Part shown: one piece after another, positions 21,430 to 33,879 of the stretch
Layout of the letters: the number at the start of each line of letters is the position of its first letter
How positions within the stretch are numbered: position 1 is the stretch's first letter
Assembly: GCF_932526225.1 (NCBI RefSeq)
Contig: NC_064045.1
Span: 434,001 to 498,000, forward strand
Reading direction: 5' to 3'
Length of the DNA stretch: 64,000 nt
DNA from: Nematostella vectensis
Taxonomy: Eukaryota; Cnidaria; Anthozoa; Actiniaria; Edwardsiidae
Notes under the pieces: generated by a model
What the model was told of the DNA's origin: nothing
Database searches by the model: none
What the model saw: the letters and a program-made list of their open reading frames with translations, nothing else
Position numbers and translations under genes: made by a program

Positions 21430-24400
21430 AAGAGCCTAGTGCACCACTGGAGTCCAATGGACTCCGTGAAATTTAAAAATGCATACCGCTAGTTTTGCCG
21501 TTGTTAATTTATCATATACCATTGTCTGGTCTCGCAAATAAATAATAAGAGATACATTATATATTTCAATATATACAGAAATACTTTAAATGTTAATATA
21601 ATATAAGAGTCTCCAGAGGGACTTTGAAGGCTGTTCCAAAACTGTGCTTATTATACATGTACGACCTACTTTGGGTTTAGAAGTTTGTGAGAAGTCATTG
21701 AATATCTTATTCGGTTTTGATTCTCTGGTTACTGACAAGTCCTGGTGCAGGTGCCAATGGCCAGATTAGAAGAATTCTGGGCTCTTGTCAAAGTCGTATT
21801 AGTTTTTTATTTTTCGGTGTAGTGAATAGTCCACATGGTGTTCTTTGTTGAAGGGAAGTCTGAAAACTTCTGGGTTGGACCGCATATGGTACTTCTAAGA
21901 GCCTCTCGAGAGAACAAGCCTTATCTAGATTTTTTTGGTCCGTCCTGTCACGCCCAGGGCATGCACAAACACGTGTGGGCCTCACCCCCCATCACTTTTG
22001 TAATGGTCAATCTTCCTTATCACAAGTCTGCTACTCATAACATTATGTGGTGTCATGGAGTAATGTACATTTACATGAGAGAGAAAGCGTCTTTTGTTTT
22101 AATTTTATATTGAAACCTGAGTCAACAGGTGTAAAGTGTATTGACACTAGCTTTACACCTATAAAATATCAACAACTATCTGTGATAGAAGTGGCTGGCG
22201 TAATGACAGCTTGGCGTGCTTGAATCTGCCTTGTATTTGGCTAGAACTAGTTCTTTGATCTCGAACGGGTAAAGGGGCCCATGCAGGTTATTTTTTTTCA
22301 CAATATACACCTTATAATTATAATTGATGTCCATCGCAATCCCTGCTTCCTAAAGTTAGAGCCTAGTGCACCACTGGAGTCCAATGGACTCCGAGAAATT
22401 TAAAAATTCATACTGCTAGTTTTGCCGCTGTTAATTTAACATATACCATTGTCTGGTCTTGCAAATAAATAATAAGAGATACTTTATACATTTCAATATA
22501 TACAGAAATACTTTATATATTAATATAATATAAGAGTCTCCAGAGGGACTTTGAAGGCTGTTCCAAAAATGTGCTTATTATACATGTACGACCTACTTTG
22601 GGTTTAGAAGTTTGTGAGAAGTCATTGAATATCTTATTCGGTTTTGATTCTCTGGTGTACTGACTAGTCCTGGTGCAGGTGCCAATGGCCAGATTAGAAG
22701 AATTCTGGGCTCTTGTCAAAGTCGTATTCGTTTTTGTTTTTTTCGGTGTTTTGAATAGTCCACATGGTGTTCTTTGTTGAAGGGAAGTCTCAAAACTTCT
22801 GGGTTGGACCGCATATGGTACTTTTAAGAGCCTCTCGAGAGAACAAGCCTTATCTAGATTTTTTTGGTCCGTCCTGTCACGCCCAGGGCATGCACAAACA
22901 CGTGAGGGCACCAACCCCCATCACTTTTGTAATGGTCCTTCTTCCTTATCACAAGTCTGCTACTCATAACATTATGTGGTGTCATGGAGTAATGTACATT
23001 TACATGAGAGAGAAAGCGTCTTTTGTTTTAATTTTATATTGAAACCTGAGTCAACAGGTGTAAAGTGTATTGACACTAGCTTTACACCTATAAAATATCA
23101 ACAACTATCTGTGATAGAAGTGGCTGGCGTAATGACAGCTTGGCGTGCTTGAATCTGCCTTGTATTTGGCTAGAACTAGTTCTTTGATCTCGAACGGGTA
23201 AAGGGGCCCATGCAGGTTATTTTTTTTCACAATATACACCTTATAATTATAATTGATGTCCATCGCAATCCCTGCTTCCTAAAGTTAGAGCCTAGTGCAC
23301 CACTGGAGTCCAATGGACTCCGAGAAATTTAAAAATGCATACTGCTATTTTTGCCGCTGTTAATTTATCATATACCATTGTCTGGTCTCGCAAATAAATA
23401 ATAAGAGATACATTATATATTTCAATATATACAGAAATACTTTATATATTAATATAATATAAGAGTCTCCAGAGGGACTTTGAAGGCTGTTCCAAAACTG
23501 TGCTTATTATACATGTACGACCTACTTTGGGTTTAGAAGTTTGTGAGAAGTCATTGAATATCTTATTCGGTTTTGATTCTCTGGTTACTGACAAGTCCTG
23601 GTGCAGGTGCTAATGGCCAGATTAGAAGAGTTCTGGGCTCTTGTCAAAGTCGTATTCGTTTTTTTTTTTCGGTGTTTTGAATAGTCCACATGGTGTTCTT
23701 TGTTGAAGGGAAGTCTCAAAACTTCTGGGTTGGACTGCATGTGGTACTTCTGAGAGCCTCTCGAGAGAACAAGCCTTATCTAGATTTTTTTGGTCCGTCC
23801 TGTCACGCCCAGGGCATGCACAAACACGTGTGGGCACCAACCCCTATCACTTTTGTAATGGTCCTTCTTCCCTATCACAAGTCTGCTACTCATAACATTA
23901 TGTGGTGTCATGGAGTAATGTACTCTAACATGAGAGAGAAAGCGTCTTTTGTTTTAATTTTATATTGAAACCTGAGTCAACAGGTGTAAAGTGTATTAAC
24001 ACTAGCTTTACACCTGTAAAATATCAGCAACTATCTGTGATAGAAGTGGCTGGCGTAAAGACAGCTTGGCTTGCTTGAATCTCTGCCTTGTATTTGGATA
24101 GAAGTAGTTCTTTGATCTCGAACGGGTAAAGGGGCCCATGCAGGTTATTTTTTTTCAAGGTATACACCTTATAATTAAAATTGATGTCCATCGCAATCCC
24201 TGCTTCCTAAAGTTAGAGCCTAGTGCACCACTGGAGTCCAATGGACTCCGAGAAATTTAAAAATTCATACTGCTAGTTTTGCCGCTGTTAATTTAACATA
24301 TACCATTGTCTGGTCTTGCAAATAAATAATAAGAGATACTTTATACATTTCAATATATACAGAAATACTTTATATATTAATATAATATAAGAGTCTCCAG

Positions 24401-24594
24401 AGCGACTTTGAAGGCTGTTCCAAAAATGTGCTTATTATACATGTACGACCTACTTTGGGTTTAGAAGTTTGTGAGAAGTCATTGAATATCTTATTCGGTT
24501 TTGATTTATCTGGTGTACTGACTAGTCCTGGTGCAGGTGCCAATGGATAGATTAGAAGAATTCTGGGCTCTTGTCAAAGTCGTATTCGTTTTTT
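21430..24594 (+). repeat. Mixed monomers; first appearance of type III
   Basis: The type III set (TTATCATATACC, TCTCGCAAAT, ACATTATATATTTC, AAAACTGTGC, GGTTACTGACAAG) is first seen in the monomer spanning about 21480-21740 and again near 23360-23600. The two monomers of about 20.3-22.0 kb resemble those at 25.9-27.7 kb (AATTCCTACTG, AATTGTATATTG and GGTCAATCTTCC at matching sites), an offset of about 5574 bp or six monomers. No gene is seen. Confidence 0.6.
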
Positions 24595-27500
24595 TTTTTC
24601 TGTGTTTTGAATAGTCCACATGGTGTTCTTTGTTGAAGGGAAGTCTCAAAACTTCTGGGTTGGACCGCATGTGGTACTTCTAAGAGCCTCTCGAGAGAAC
24701 AAGCCTTATCTAGATTTTTTTGGTCCGTCCTGTCACGCCCAGGGCATGCACAAACACGTGTGGGCACCAACCCCTATCACTTTTGTAATGGTCCTTCTTC
24801 CCTATCACAAGTCTGCTACTCATAACATTATGTGGTGTCATGGAGTAATGTACTCTAACATGAGAGAGAAAGCGTCTTTTGTTTTAATTTTATATTGAAA
24901 CCTGTGTCAACAGGTGTAAAGTGTATTAACACTAGCTTTACACCTGTAAAATATCAGCAACTATCTGTGATAGAAGTGGCTGGCGTAAAGACAGCTTGGC
25001 TTGCTTGAATCTCTGCCTTGTATTTGGATAGAACTAGTTCTTTGATCTCGAACGGGTAAAGGGGCCCATGCAGGTTATTTTTTTTCACGATATACACCTT
25101 ATAATTATAATTGATGTCCATCGCAATCCCTGCTTCCTAAAGTTAGAGCCTAGTGCACCACTGGAGTCCAATGGACTCCGAGAAATTTAAAAATTCATAC
25201 TGCTAGTTTTGCCGCTGTTAATTTAACATATACCATTGTCTGGTCTTGCAAATAAATAATAAGAGATACTTTATACATTTCAATATATACAGAAATACTT
25301 TGTATATTAATATAATATAAGAGTCTCCAGAGGGACTTTGAAGGCTGTTCCAAAAATGTGCTTATTATACATGTACGATTTACTTTGGGTTTAGAAGTTT
25401 GTGAGAAGTCATTGAATATCTTATTCGGTTTTGATTTATCTGGTGTACTGACTAGTCCTGGTGCAGGTGCCAATGGCCAGATTAGAAGAGTTCTGGGCTC
25501 TTGTCAAAGTCGTATTCGTTTTTTATTTTTCGGTGTATTGAATAGTCCACATGGTGTTCTTTGTTAAAGGGAAGTCTCAAAACTTCTGGGTTGGACCGCA
25601 TATGGTACTTCTAAGAGCCTCTCGAGAGAACAAGCCTTATCTAGATTTTTTTGGTCCGTCCTGTCACGCCCAGGGCATGCACAAACACGTGTGGGCCTCA
25701 CCCCCCATCACTTTTGTAATGGTCCCTCCTCCTTATCACAAGTCTGCTACTCATAACATTATGTGGTGTCATGGAGTAATGTACTCTTACATGAGAGAGA
25801 AAGCGTCTTTTGTTTTAATTTTATATTGAAACCTGAGTCAACAGGTGTAAAGTGTATTAACACTAGCTTTACACCTGTAAAATATCAGCAACTATCTGTG
25901 ATAGAAGTGGCTGGCGTAAAGACAGCTTGGCTTGCTTGAATCTCTGCCTTGTATTTGGATAGAACTAGTTCTTTGATCTCGAACGGGTAAAGGGGCCCAT
26001 GCAGGTTATTTTTTTTCACGATATACACCTTATAATTATAATTGATGTCCATCGCAATCCCTGCTTCCTAAAGTTAGAGCCTAGTGCACCACTGGAGTCC
26101 AATGGACTCCGAGAAATTTAAAAATTCCTACTGCTAGTTTTGCCGCTGTTAATTTAACATATACCATTGTCTGGTCTTGCAAATAAATAATAAGAGATAC
26201 TTTATACATTTCAATATATACAGAAATACTTTGTATATTAATATAATATAAGAGTCTCCAGAGGGACTTTGAAGGCTGTTCCAAAAATTTGCTTATTATA
26301 CATGTACGACCTACTTTGGGTTTAGAAGTTTGTGAGAAGTCATTGAATATCTTATTCGGTTTTGATTCTCTGGTGTACTGACTAGTCCTGGTGCAGGTGC
26401 CAATGGCCAGATTAGAAGAGTTCTGGGCTCTTGTCAAAGTCGTATTAGTTTTTTATTTTTCGGTGTATTGAATAGTCCACATGGTGTTCTTTGTTGAAGG
26501 GAAGTCTCAAAACTTCTGGGTTGGACCGCATATGGTACTTCTAAGAGTCTCTCGAGAGAACAAGCCTTATCTAGATTTTTTTGGTCCGTCCTGTCACGCC
26601 CAGGGCATGCACAAACACGTGTGGGCCGCACCCACCATCACTTTTGTAATGGTCCCTCTTCCTTATCACAAGTCTGGTACTCTTAACATTATGTGGTGTC
26701 ATTAAGTAATGTACTCTTACATGAGAGAGAAAGCGTCTTTTGTTTTAATTGTATATTGAAACCTGTGTCAACAGGTGTAAAGTGTATTAACACTAGCTTT
26801 ACACCTATAAAATATCAACAACTATCTGTGATAGAAGTGGCTGGCGTAATGACAGCTTGGCTTGCTTGAATCTGCCTTGTATTTGGCTAGAACTAGTTCT
26901 TTGATCTCGAACGGGTAAAGGGGCCCATGCAGGTTATTTTTTTTCACAATATACACCTTATAATTATAATTGATGTCCATCGCAATCCCTGCTTCCTAAA
27001 GTTAGAGCCTAGTGCACCACTGGAGTCCAATGGACTCCGTGAAATTTAAAAATGCATACCGCTAGTTTTGCCGCGGTTAATTTATCATATACCATTGTCT
27101 GGTCTCGCAAATAAATAATAAGAGATACATTATATATTTCAATATATACAGAAATACTTTAAATGTTAATATAATATAAGAGTCTCCAGAGGGACTTTGA
27201 AGGCTGTTCCAAAACTGTGCTTATTATACATGTACGACCTACTTTGGGTTTAGAAGTTTGTGAGAAGTCATTGAATATCTTATTCGGTTTTGATTCTCTG
27301 GTTACTGACAAGTCCTGGTGCAGGTGCCAATGGCCAGATTAGAAGAATTCTGGGCTCTTGTCAAAGTCGTATTAGTTTTTTTATTTTTCGGTGTAGTGAA
27401 TAGTCCACATGGTGTTCTTTGTTGAAGGGAAGTCTCAAAACTTCTGGGTTGGACCGCATATGGTACTTCTAAGAGCCTCTCGAGAGAAAAAGCCATATCT

Positions 27501-30500
27501 AGATTTTTTTGGTCCGTCCTGTCACGCCCAGGGCATGCACAAACACGTGTGGGCCTCACCCCCCATCACTTTTGTAATGGTCAATCTTCCTTATAACAAG
27601 TCTGCTACTCATAACATTATGTGGTGTCATGGAGTAATGTACTCTTACATGAGACAGAAAGCGTCTTTTGTTTTAATTTTATATTGAAACCTGTGTCAAC
27701 AGGTGTAAAGTGTATTAACACTAGCTTTACACCTATAAAATATCAACAACTATCTGTGATAGAAGTGGCTGGCGTAATGACAGCTTGGCTTGCTTGAATC
27801 TGCCTTGTATTTGGATAGAACTAGTTCTTTGATCTCGAACGGGTAAAGGGGCCCATGCAGGTTTTTTTTTTTCACGCTATACACCTTATAATTATAATTG
27901 ATGTCCATCGCAATCCCTGCTTCCTAAGGTTAGAGCCTAGTGCACCACTGGAGTCCAATGGACTCCGAGAAATTTAAAAATTCATACTGCTAGTTTTGCC
28001 GCTGTTAATTTAACATATACCATTGTCTGGTCTTGCAAATAAATAATAAGAGATACTTTATACATTTCAATATATACAGAAATACTTTGTATATTAATAT
28101 AATATAAGAGTCTCCAGAGGGACTTTGAAGGCTGTTCCAAAAATGTGCTTATTATACATGTACGACCTACTTTGGGTTTAGAAGTTTGTGAGAAGTCATT
28201 GAATATCTTATTCGGTTTTGATTCTCTGGTGTACTGACTAGTCCTGGTGCAGGTGCCAATGGCCAGATTAGAAGAATTCTGGGCTCTTGTCAAAGTCGTA
28301 TTAGTTTTTTATTTTTCGGTGTATTGAATAGTCCACATGGTGTTCTTTGTTGAAGGGAAGTCTCAAAACTTCTGGGTTGGACCGCATATGGTACTTCTAA
28401 GAGCCTCTCGAGAGAACCAGCCTTATCTAGATTTTTTTGGTCCGTCCTGTCACGCCCAGGGCATGCACAAACACGTGTGGGCCGCACCCACCATCACTTT
28501 TGTAATGGTCCCTCTTCCTTATCACAAGTCTGGTACTCTTAACATTATGTGGTGTCATGGAGTAATGTACTCTTACATGAGAGAGAAAGCGTCTTTTGTT
28601 TTAATTTTATATTGAAACCTGTGTCAACAGGTGTAAAGTGTATTAACACTAGCTTTACACCTATAAAATATCAACAACTATCTGTGATAGAAGTGGCTGG
28701 CGTAATGACAGCTTGGCTTGCTTGAATCTGCCTTGTATTTGGCTAGAACTAGTTCTTTGATCTCGAACGGGTAAAGGGGCCCATGCAGGTTATTTTTTTT
28801 CACAATATACACCTTATAATTATAATTGATGTCCATCGCAATCCCTGCTTCGTAAAGTTAGAGCCTAGTGCACCACTGGAGTCCAATGGACTCCGAGAAA
28901 TTTAAAAATGCATACTGCTAGTTTTGCCGCTGTTAATTTATCATATACCATTGTCTGGTCTCGCAAATAAATAATAAGAGATACATTATATATTTTAATA
29001 TATAAAGAAATACTTTATATATTAATATAATATAAGAGTCTCCAGAGGGACTTTGAAGGCTGTTCCAAAACTGTGCTTATTATACATGTACGACCTACTT
29101 TGGGTTTAGAAGTTTGTGAGAAGTCATTGAATATCTTATTCGGTTTTGATTCTCTGGTTACTGACAAGTCCTGGTGCAGGTGCTAATGGCCAGATTAGAA
29201 GAGTTCTGGGCTCTTGTCAAAGTCGTATTCGTTTTTTTTTTTCTGTGTTTTGAATAGTCCACATGGTGTTCTTTGTTGAAGGGAAGTCTCAAAACTTCTG
29301 GGTTGGACCGCATGTGGTACTTCTAAGAGCCTCTCGAGAGAACAAGCCTTATCTAGATTTTTTTGGTCCGTCCTGTCACGCCCAGGGCATGCACAAACAC
29401 GTGTGGGCACCAACCCCTATCACTTTTGTAATGGTCCTTCTTCCCTATCACAAGTCTGCTACTCATAACATTATGTGGTGTCATGGAGTAATGTACTCTA
29501 ACATGAGAGAGAAAGCGTCTTTTGTTTTAATTTTATATTGAAACCTGTGTCAACAGGTGTAAAGTGTATTAACACTAGCTTTACACCTGTAAAATATCAG
29601 CAACTATCTGTGATAGAAGTGGCTGGCGTAAAGACAGCTTGGCTTGCTTGAATCTCTGCCTTGTATTTGGATAGAACTAGTTCTTTGATCTCGAACGGGT
29701 AAAGGGGCCCATGCAGGTTATTTTTTTTCACGATATACACCTTATAATTATAATTGATGTCCATCGCAATCCCTGCTTCCTAAAGTTAGAGCCTAGTGCA
29801 CCACTGGAGTCCAATGGACTCCGAGAAATTTAAAAATTCATACTGCTAGTTTTGCCGCTGTTAATTTAACATATACCATTGTCTGGTCTTGCAAATAAAT
29901 AATAAGAGATACTTTATACATTTCAATATATACAGAAATACTTTGTATATTAATATAATATAAGAGTCTCCAGAGGGACTTTGAAGGCTGTTCCAAAAAT
30001 GTGCTTATTATACATGTACGATTTACTTTGGGTTTAGAAGTTTGTGAGAAGTCATTGAATATCTTATTCGGTTTTGATTTATCTGGTGTACTGACTAGTC
30101 CTGGTGCAGGTGCCAATGGCCAGATTAGAAGAGTTCTGGGCTCTTGTCAAAGTCGTATTCGTTTTTTATTTTTCGGTGTATTGAATAGTCCACATGGTGT
30201 TCTTTGTTAAAGGGAAGTCTCAAAACTTCTGGGTTGGACCGCATATGGTACTTCTAAGAGCCTCTCGAGAGAACAAGCCTTATCTAGATTTTTTTGGTCC
30301 GTCCTGTCACGCCCAGGGCATGCACAAACACGTGTGGGCCTCACCCCCCATCACTTTTGTAATGGTCCCTCCTCCTTATCACAAGTCTGCTACTCATAAC
30401 ATTATGTGGTGTCATGGAGTAATGTACTCTTACATGAGAGAGAAAGCGTCTTTTGTTTTAATTTTATATTGAAACCTGAGTCAACAGGTGTAAAGTGTAT

Positions 30501-33500
30501 TAACACTAGCTTTACACCTGTAAAATATCAGCAACTATCTGTGATAGAAGTGGCTGGCGTAAAGACAGCTTGGCTTGCTTGAATCTCTGCCTTGTATTTG
30601 GATAGAACTAGTTCTTTGATCTCGAACGGGTAAAGGGGCCCATGCAGGTTATTTTTTTTCACGATATACACCTTATAATTATAATTGATGTCCATCGCAA
30701 TCCCTGCTTCCTAAAGTTAGAGCCTAGTGCACCACTGGAGTCCAATGGACTCCGAGAAATTTAAAAATTCCTACTGCTAGTTTTGCCGCTGTTAATTTAA
30801 CATATACCATTGTCTGGTCTTGCAAATAAATAATAAGAGATACTTTATACATTTCAATATATACAGAAATACTTTGTATATTAATATAATATAAGAGTCT
30901 CCAGAGGGACTTTGAAGGCTGTTCCAAAAATTTGCTTATTATACATGTACGACCTACTTTGGGTTTAGAAGTTTGTGAGAAGTCATTGAATATCTTATTC
31001 GGTTTTGATTCTCTGGTGTACTGACTAGTCCTGGTGCAGGTGCCAATGGCCAGATTAGAAGAGTTCTGGGCTCTTGTCAAAGTCGTATTAGTTTTTTATT
31101 TTTCGGTGTATTGAATAGTCCACATGGTGTTCTTTGTTGAAGGGAAGTCTCAAAACTTCTGGGTTGGACCGCATATGGTACTTCTAAGAGTCTCTCGAGA
31201 GAACAAGCCTTATCTAGATTTTTTTGGTCCGTCCTGTCACGCCCAGGGCATGCACAAACACGTGTGGGCCGCACCCACCATCACTTTTGTAATGGTCCCT
31301 CTTCCTTATCACAAGTCTGGTACTCTTAACATTATGTGGTGTCATTAAGTAATGTACTCTTACATGAGAGAGAAAGCGTCTTTTGTTTTAATTGTATATT
31401 GAAACCTGTGTCAACAGGTGTAAAGTGTATTAACACTAGCTTTACACCTATAAAATATCAACAACTATCTGTGATAGAAGTGGCTGGCGTAATGACAGCT
31501 TGGCTTGCTTGAATCTGCCTTGTATTTGGCTAGAACTAGTTCTTTGATCTCGAACGGGTAAAGGGGCCCATGCAGGTTATTTTTTTTCACAATATACACC
31601 TTATAATTATAATTGATGTCCATCGCAATCCCTGCTTCCTAAAGTTAGAGCCTAGTGCACCACTGGAGTCCAATGGACTCCGTGAAATTTAAAAATGCAT
31701 ACCGCTAGTTTTGCCGCGGTTAATTTATCATATACCATTGTCTGGTCTCGCAAATAAATAATAAGAGATACATTATATATTTCAATATATACAGAAATAC
31801 TTTAAATGTTAATATAATATAAGAGTCTCCAGAGGGACTTTGAAGGCTGTTCCAAAACTGTGCTTATTATACATGTACGACCTACTTTGGGTTTAGAAGT
31901 TTGTGAGAAGTCATTGAATATCTTATTCGGTTTTGATTCTCTGGTTACTGACAAGTCCTGGTGCAGGTGCCAATGGCCAGATTAGAAGAATTCTGGGCTC
32001 TTGTCAAAGTCGTATTAGTTTTTTTATTTTTCGGTGTAGTGAATAGTCCACATGGTGTTCTTTGTTGAAGGGAAGTCTCAAAACTTCTGGGTTGGACCGC
32101 ATATGGTACTTCTAAGAGCCTCTCGAGAGAAAAAGCCATATCTAGATTTTTTTGGTCCGTCCTGTCACGCCCAGGGCATGCACAAACACGTGTGGGCCTC
32201 ACCCCCCATCACTTTTGTAATGGTCAATCTTCCTTATAACAAGTCTGCTACTCATAACATTATGTGGTGTCATGGAGTAATGTACTCTTACATGAGACAG
32301 AAAGCGTCTTTTGTTTTAATTTTATATTGAAACCTGTGTCAACAGGTGTAAAGTGTATTAACACTAGCTTTACACCTATAAAATATCAACAACTATCTGT
32401 GATAGAAGTGGCTGGCGTAATGACAGCTTGGCTTGCTTGAATCTGCCTTGTATTTGGATAGAACTAGTTCTTTGATCTCGAACGGGTAAAGGGGCCCATG
32501 CAGGTTTTTTTTTTTCACGCTATACACCTTATAATTATAATTGATGTCCATCGCAATCCCTGCTTCCTAAGGTTAGAGCCTAGTGCACCACTGGAGTCCA
32601 ATGGACTCCGAGAAATTTAAAAATTCATACTGCTAGTTTTGCCGCTGTTAATTTAACATATACCATTGTCTGGTCTTGCAAATAAATAATAAGAGATACT
32701 TTATACATTTCAATATATACAGAAATACTTTGTATATTAATATAATATAAGAGTCTCCAGAGGGACTTTGAAGGCTGTTCCAAAAATGTGCTTATTATAC
32801 ATGTACGACCTACTTTGGGTTTAGAAGTTTGTGAGAAGTCATTGAATATCTTATTCGGTTTTGATTCTCTGGTGTACTGACTAGTCCTGGTGCAGGTGCC
32901 AATGGCCAGATTAGAAGAATTCTGGGCTCTTGTCAAAGTCGTATTAGTTTTTTATTTTTCGGTGTATTGAATAGTCCACATGGTGTTCTTTGTTGAAGGG
33001 AAGTCTCAAAACTTCTGGGTTGGACCGCATATGGTACTTCTAAGAGCCTCTCGAGAGAACCAGCCTTATCTAGATTTTTTTGGTCCGTCCTGTCACGCCC
33101 AGGGCATGCACAAACACGTGTGGGCCGCACCCACCATCACTTTTGTAATGGTCCCTCTTCCTTATCACAAGTCTGGTACTCTTAACATTATGTGGTGTCA
33201 TGGAGTAATGTACTCTTACATGAGAGAGAAAGCGTCTTTTGTTTTAATTTTATATTGAAACCTGTGTCAACAGGTGTAAAGTGTATTAACACTAGCTTTA
33301 CACCTATAAAATATCAACAACTATCTGTGATAGAAGTGGCTGGCGTAATGACAGCTTGGCTTGCTTGAATCTGCCTTGTATTTGGCTAGAACTAGTTCTT
33401 TGATCTCGAACGGGTAAAGGGGCCCATGCAGGTTATTTTTTTTCACAATATACACCTTATAATTATAATTGATGTCCATCGCAATCCCTGCTTCGTAAAG

Positions 33501-33879
33501 TTAGAGCCTAGTGCACCACTGGAGTCCAATGGACTCCGAGAAATTTAAAAATGCATACTGCTAGTTTTGCCGCTGTTAATTTATCATATACCATTGTCTG
33601 GTCTCGCAAATAAATAATAAGAGATACATTATATATTTTAATATATAAAGAAATACTTTATATATTAATATAATATAAGAGTCTCCAGAGGGACTTTGAA
33701 GGCTGTTCCAAAACTGTGCTTATTATACATGTACGACCTACTTTGGGTTTAGAAGTTTGTGAGAAGTCATTGAATATCTTATTCGGTTTTGATTCTCTGG
33801 TTACTGACAAGTCCTGGTGCAGGTGCTAATGGCCAGATTAGAAGAGTTCTGGGCTCTTGTCAAAGTCGTATTCGTTTTT
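24594..33879 (+). repeat. Pentameric higher-order repeat, 4643 bp, two near-identical copies
   Basis: Units at about 24594-29236 and 29237-33879. Five landmarks repeat at exactly 4643 bp (24620/29263, 25551/30194, 26481/31124, 27409/32052, 28337/32980). Many private variants match at the same offset: GTACGATTTACT, AAGAGTCTCTCGAG, GTGTCATTAAGTAATG, GCCGCGGTTAA, AGAAAAAGCCATATC, GAGACAGAAAG, CTAAGGTTAG, CTTCGTAAAG and TTTTAATATATAAAG. I found almost no difference inside the unit. The borders fall at the T-run before TGTGTTTTGAATAG: the flanks differ just outside (GAAGAATTC versus GAAGAGTTC on the left, TTCTGTG versus TTCGGTG on the right). Confidence 0.85.
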
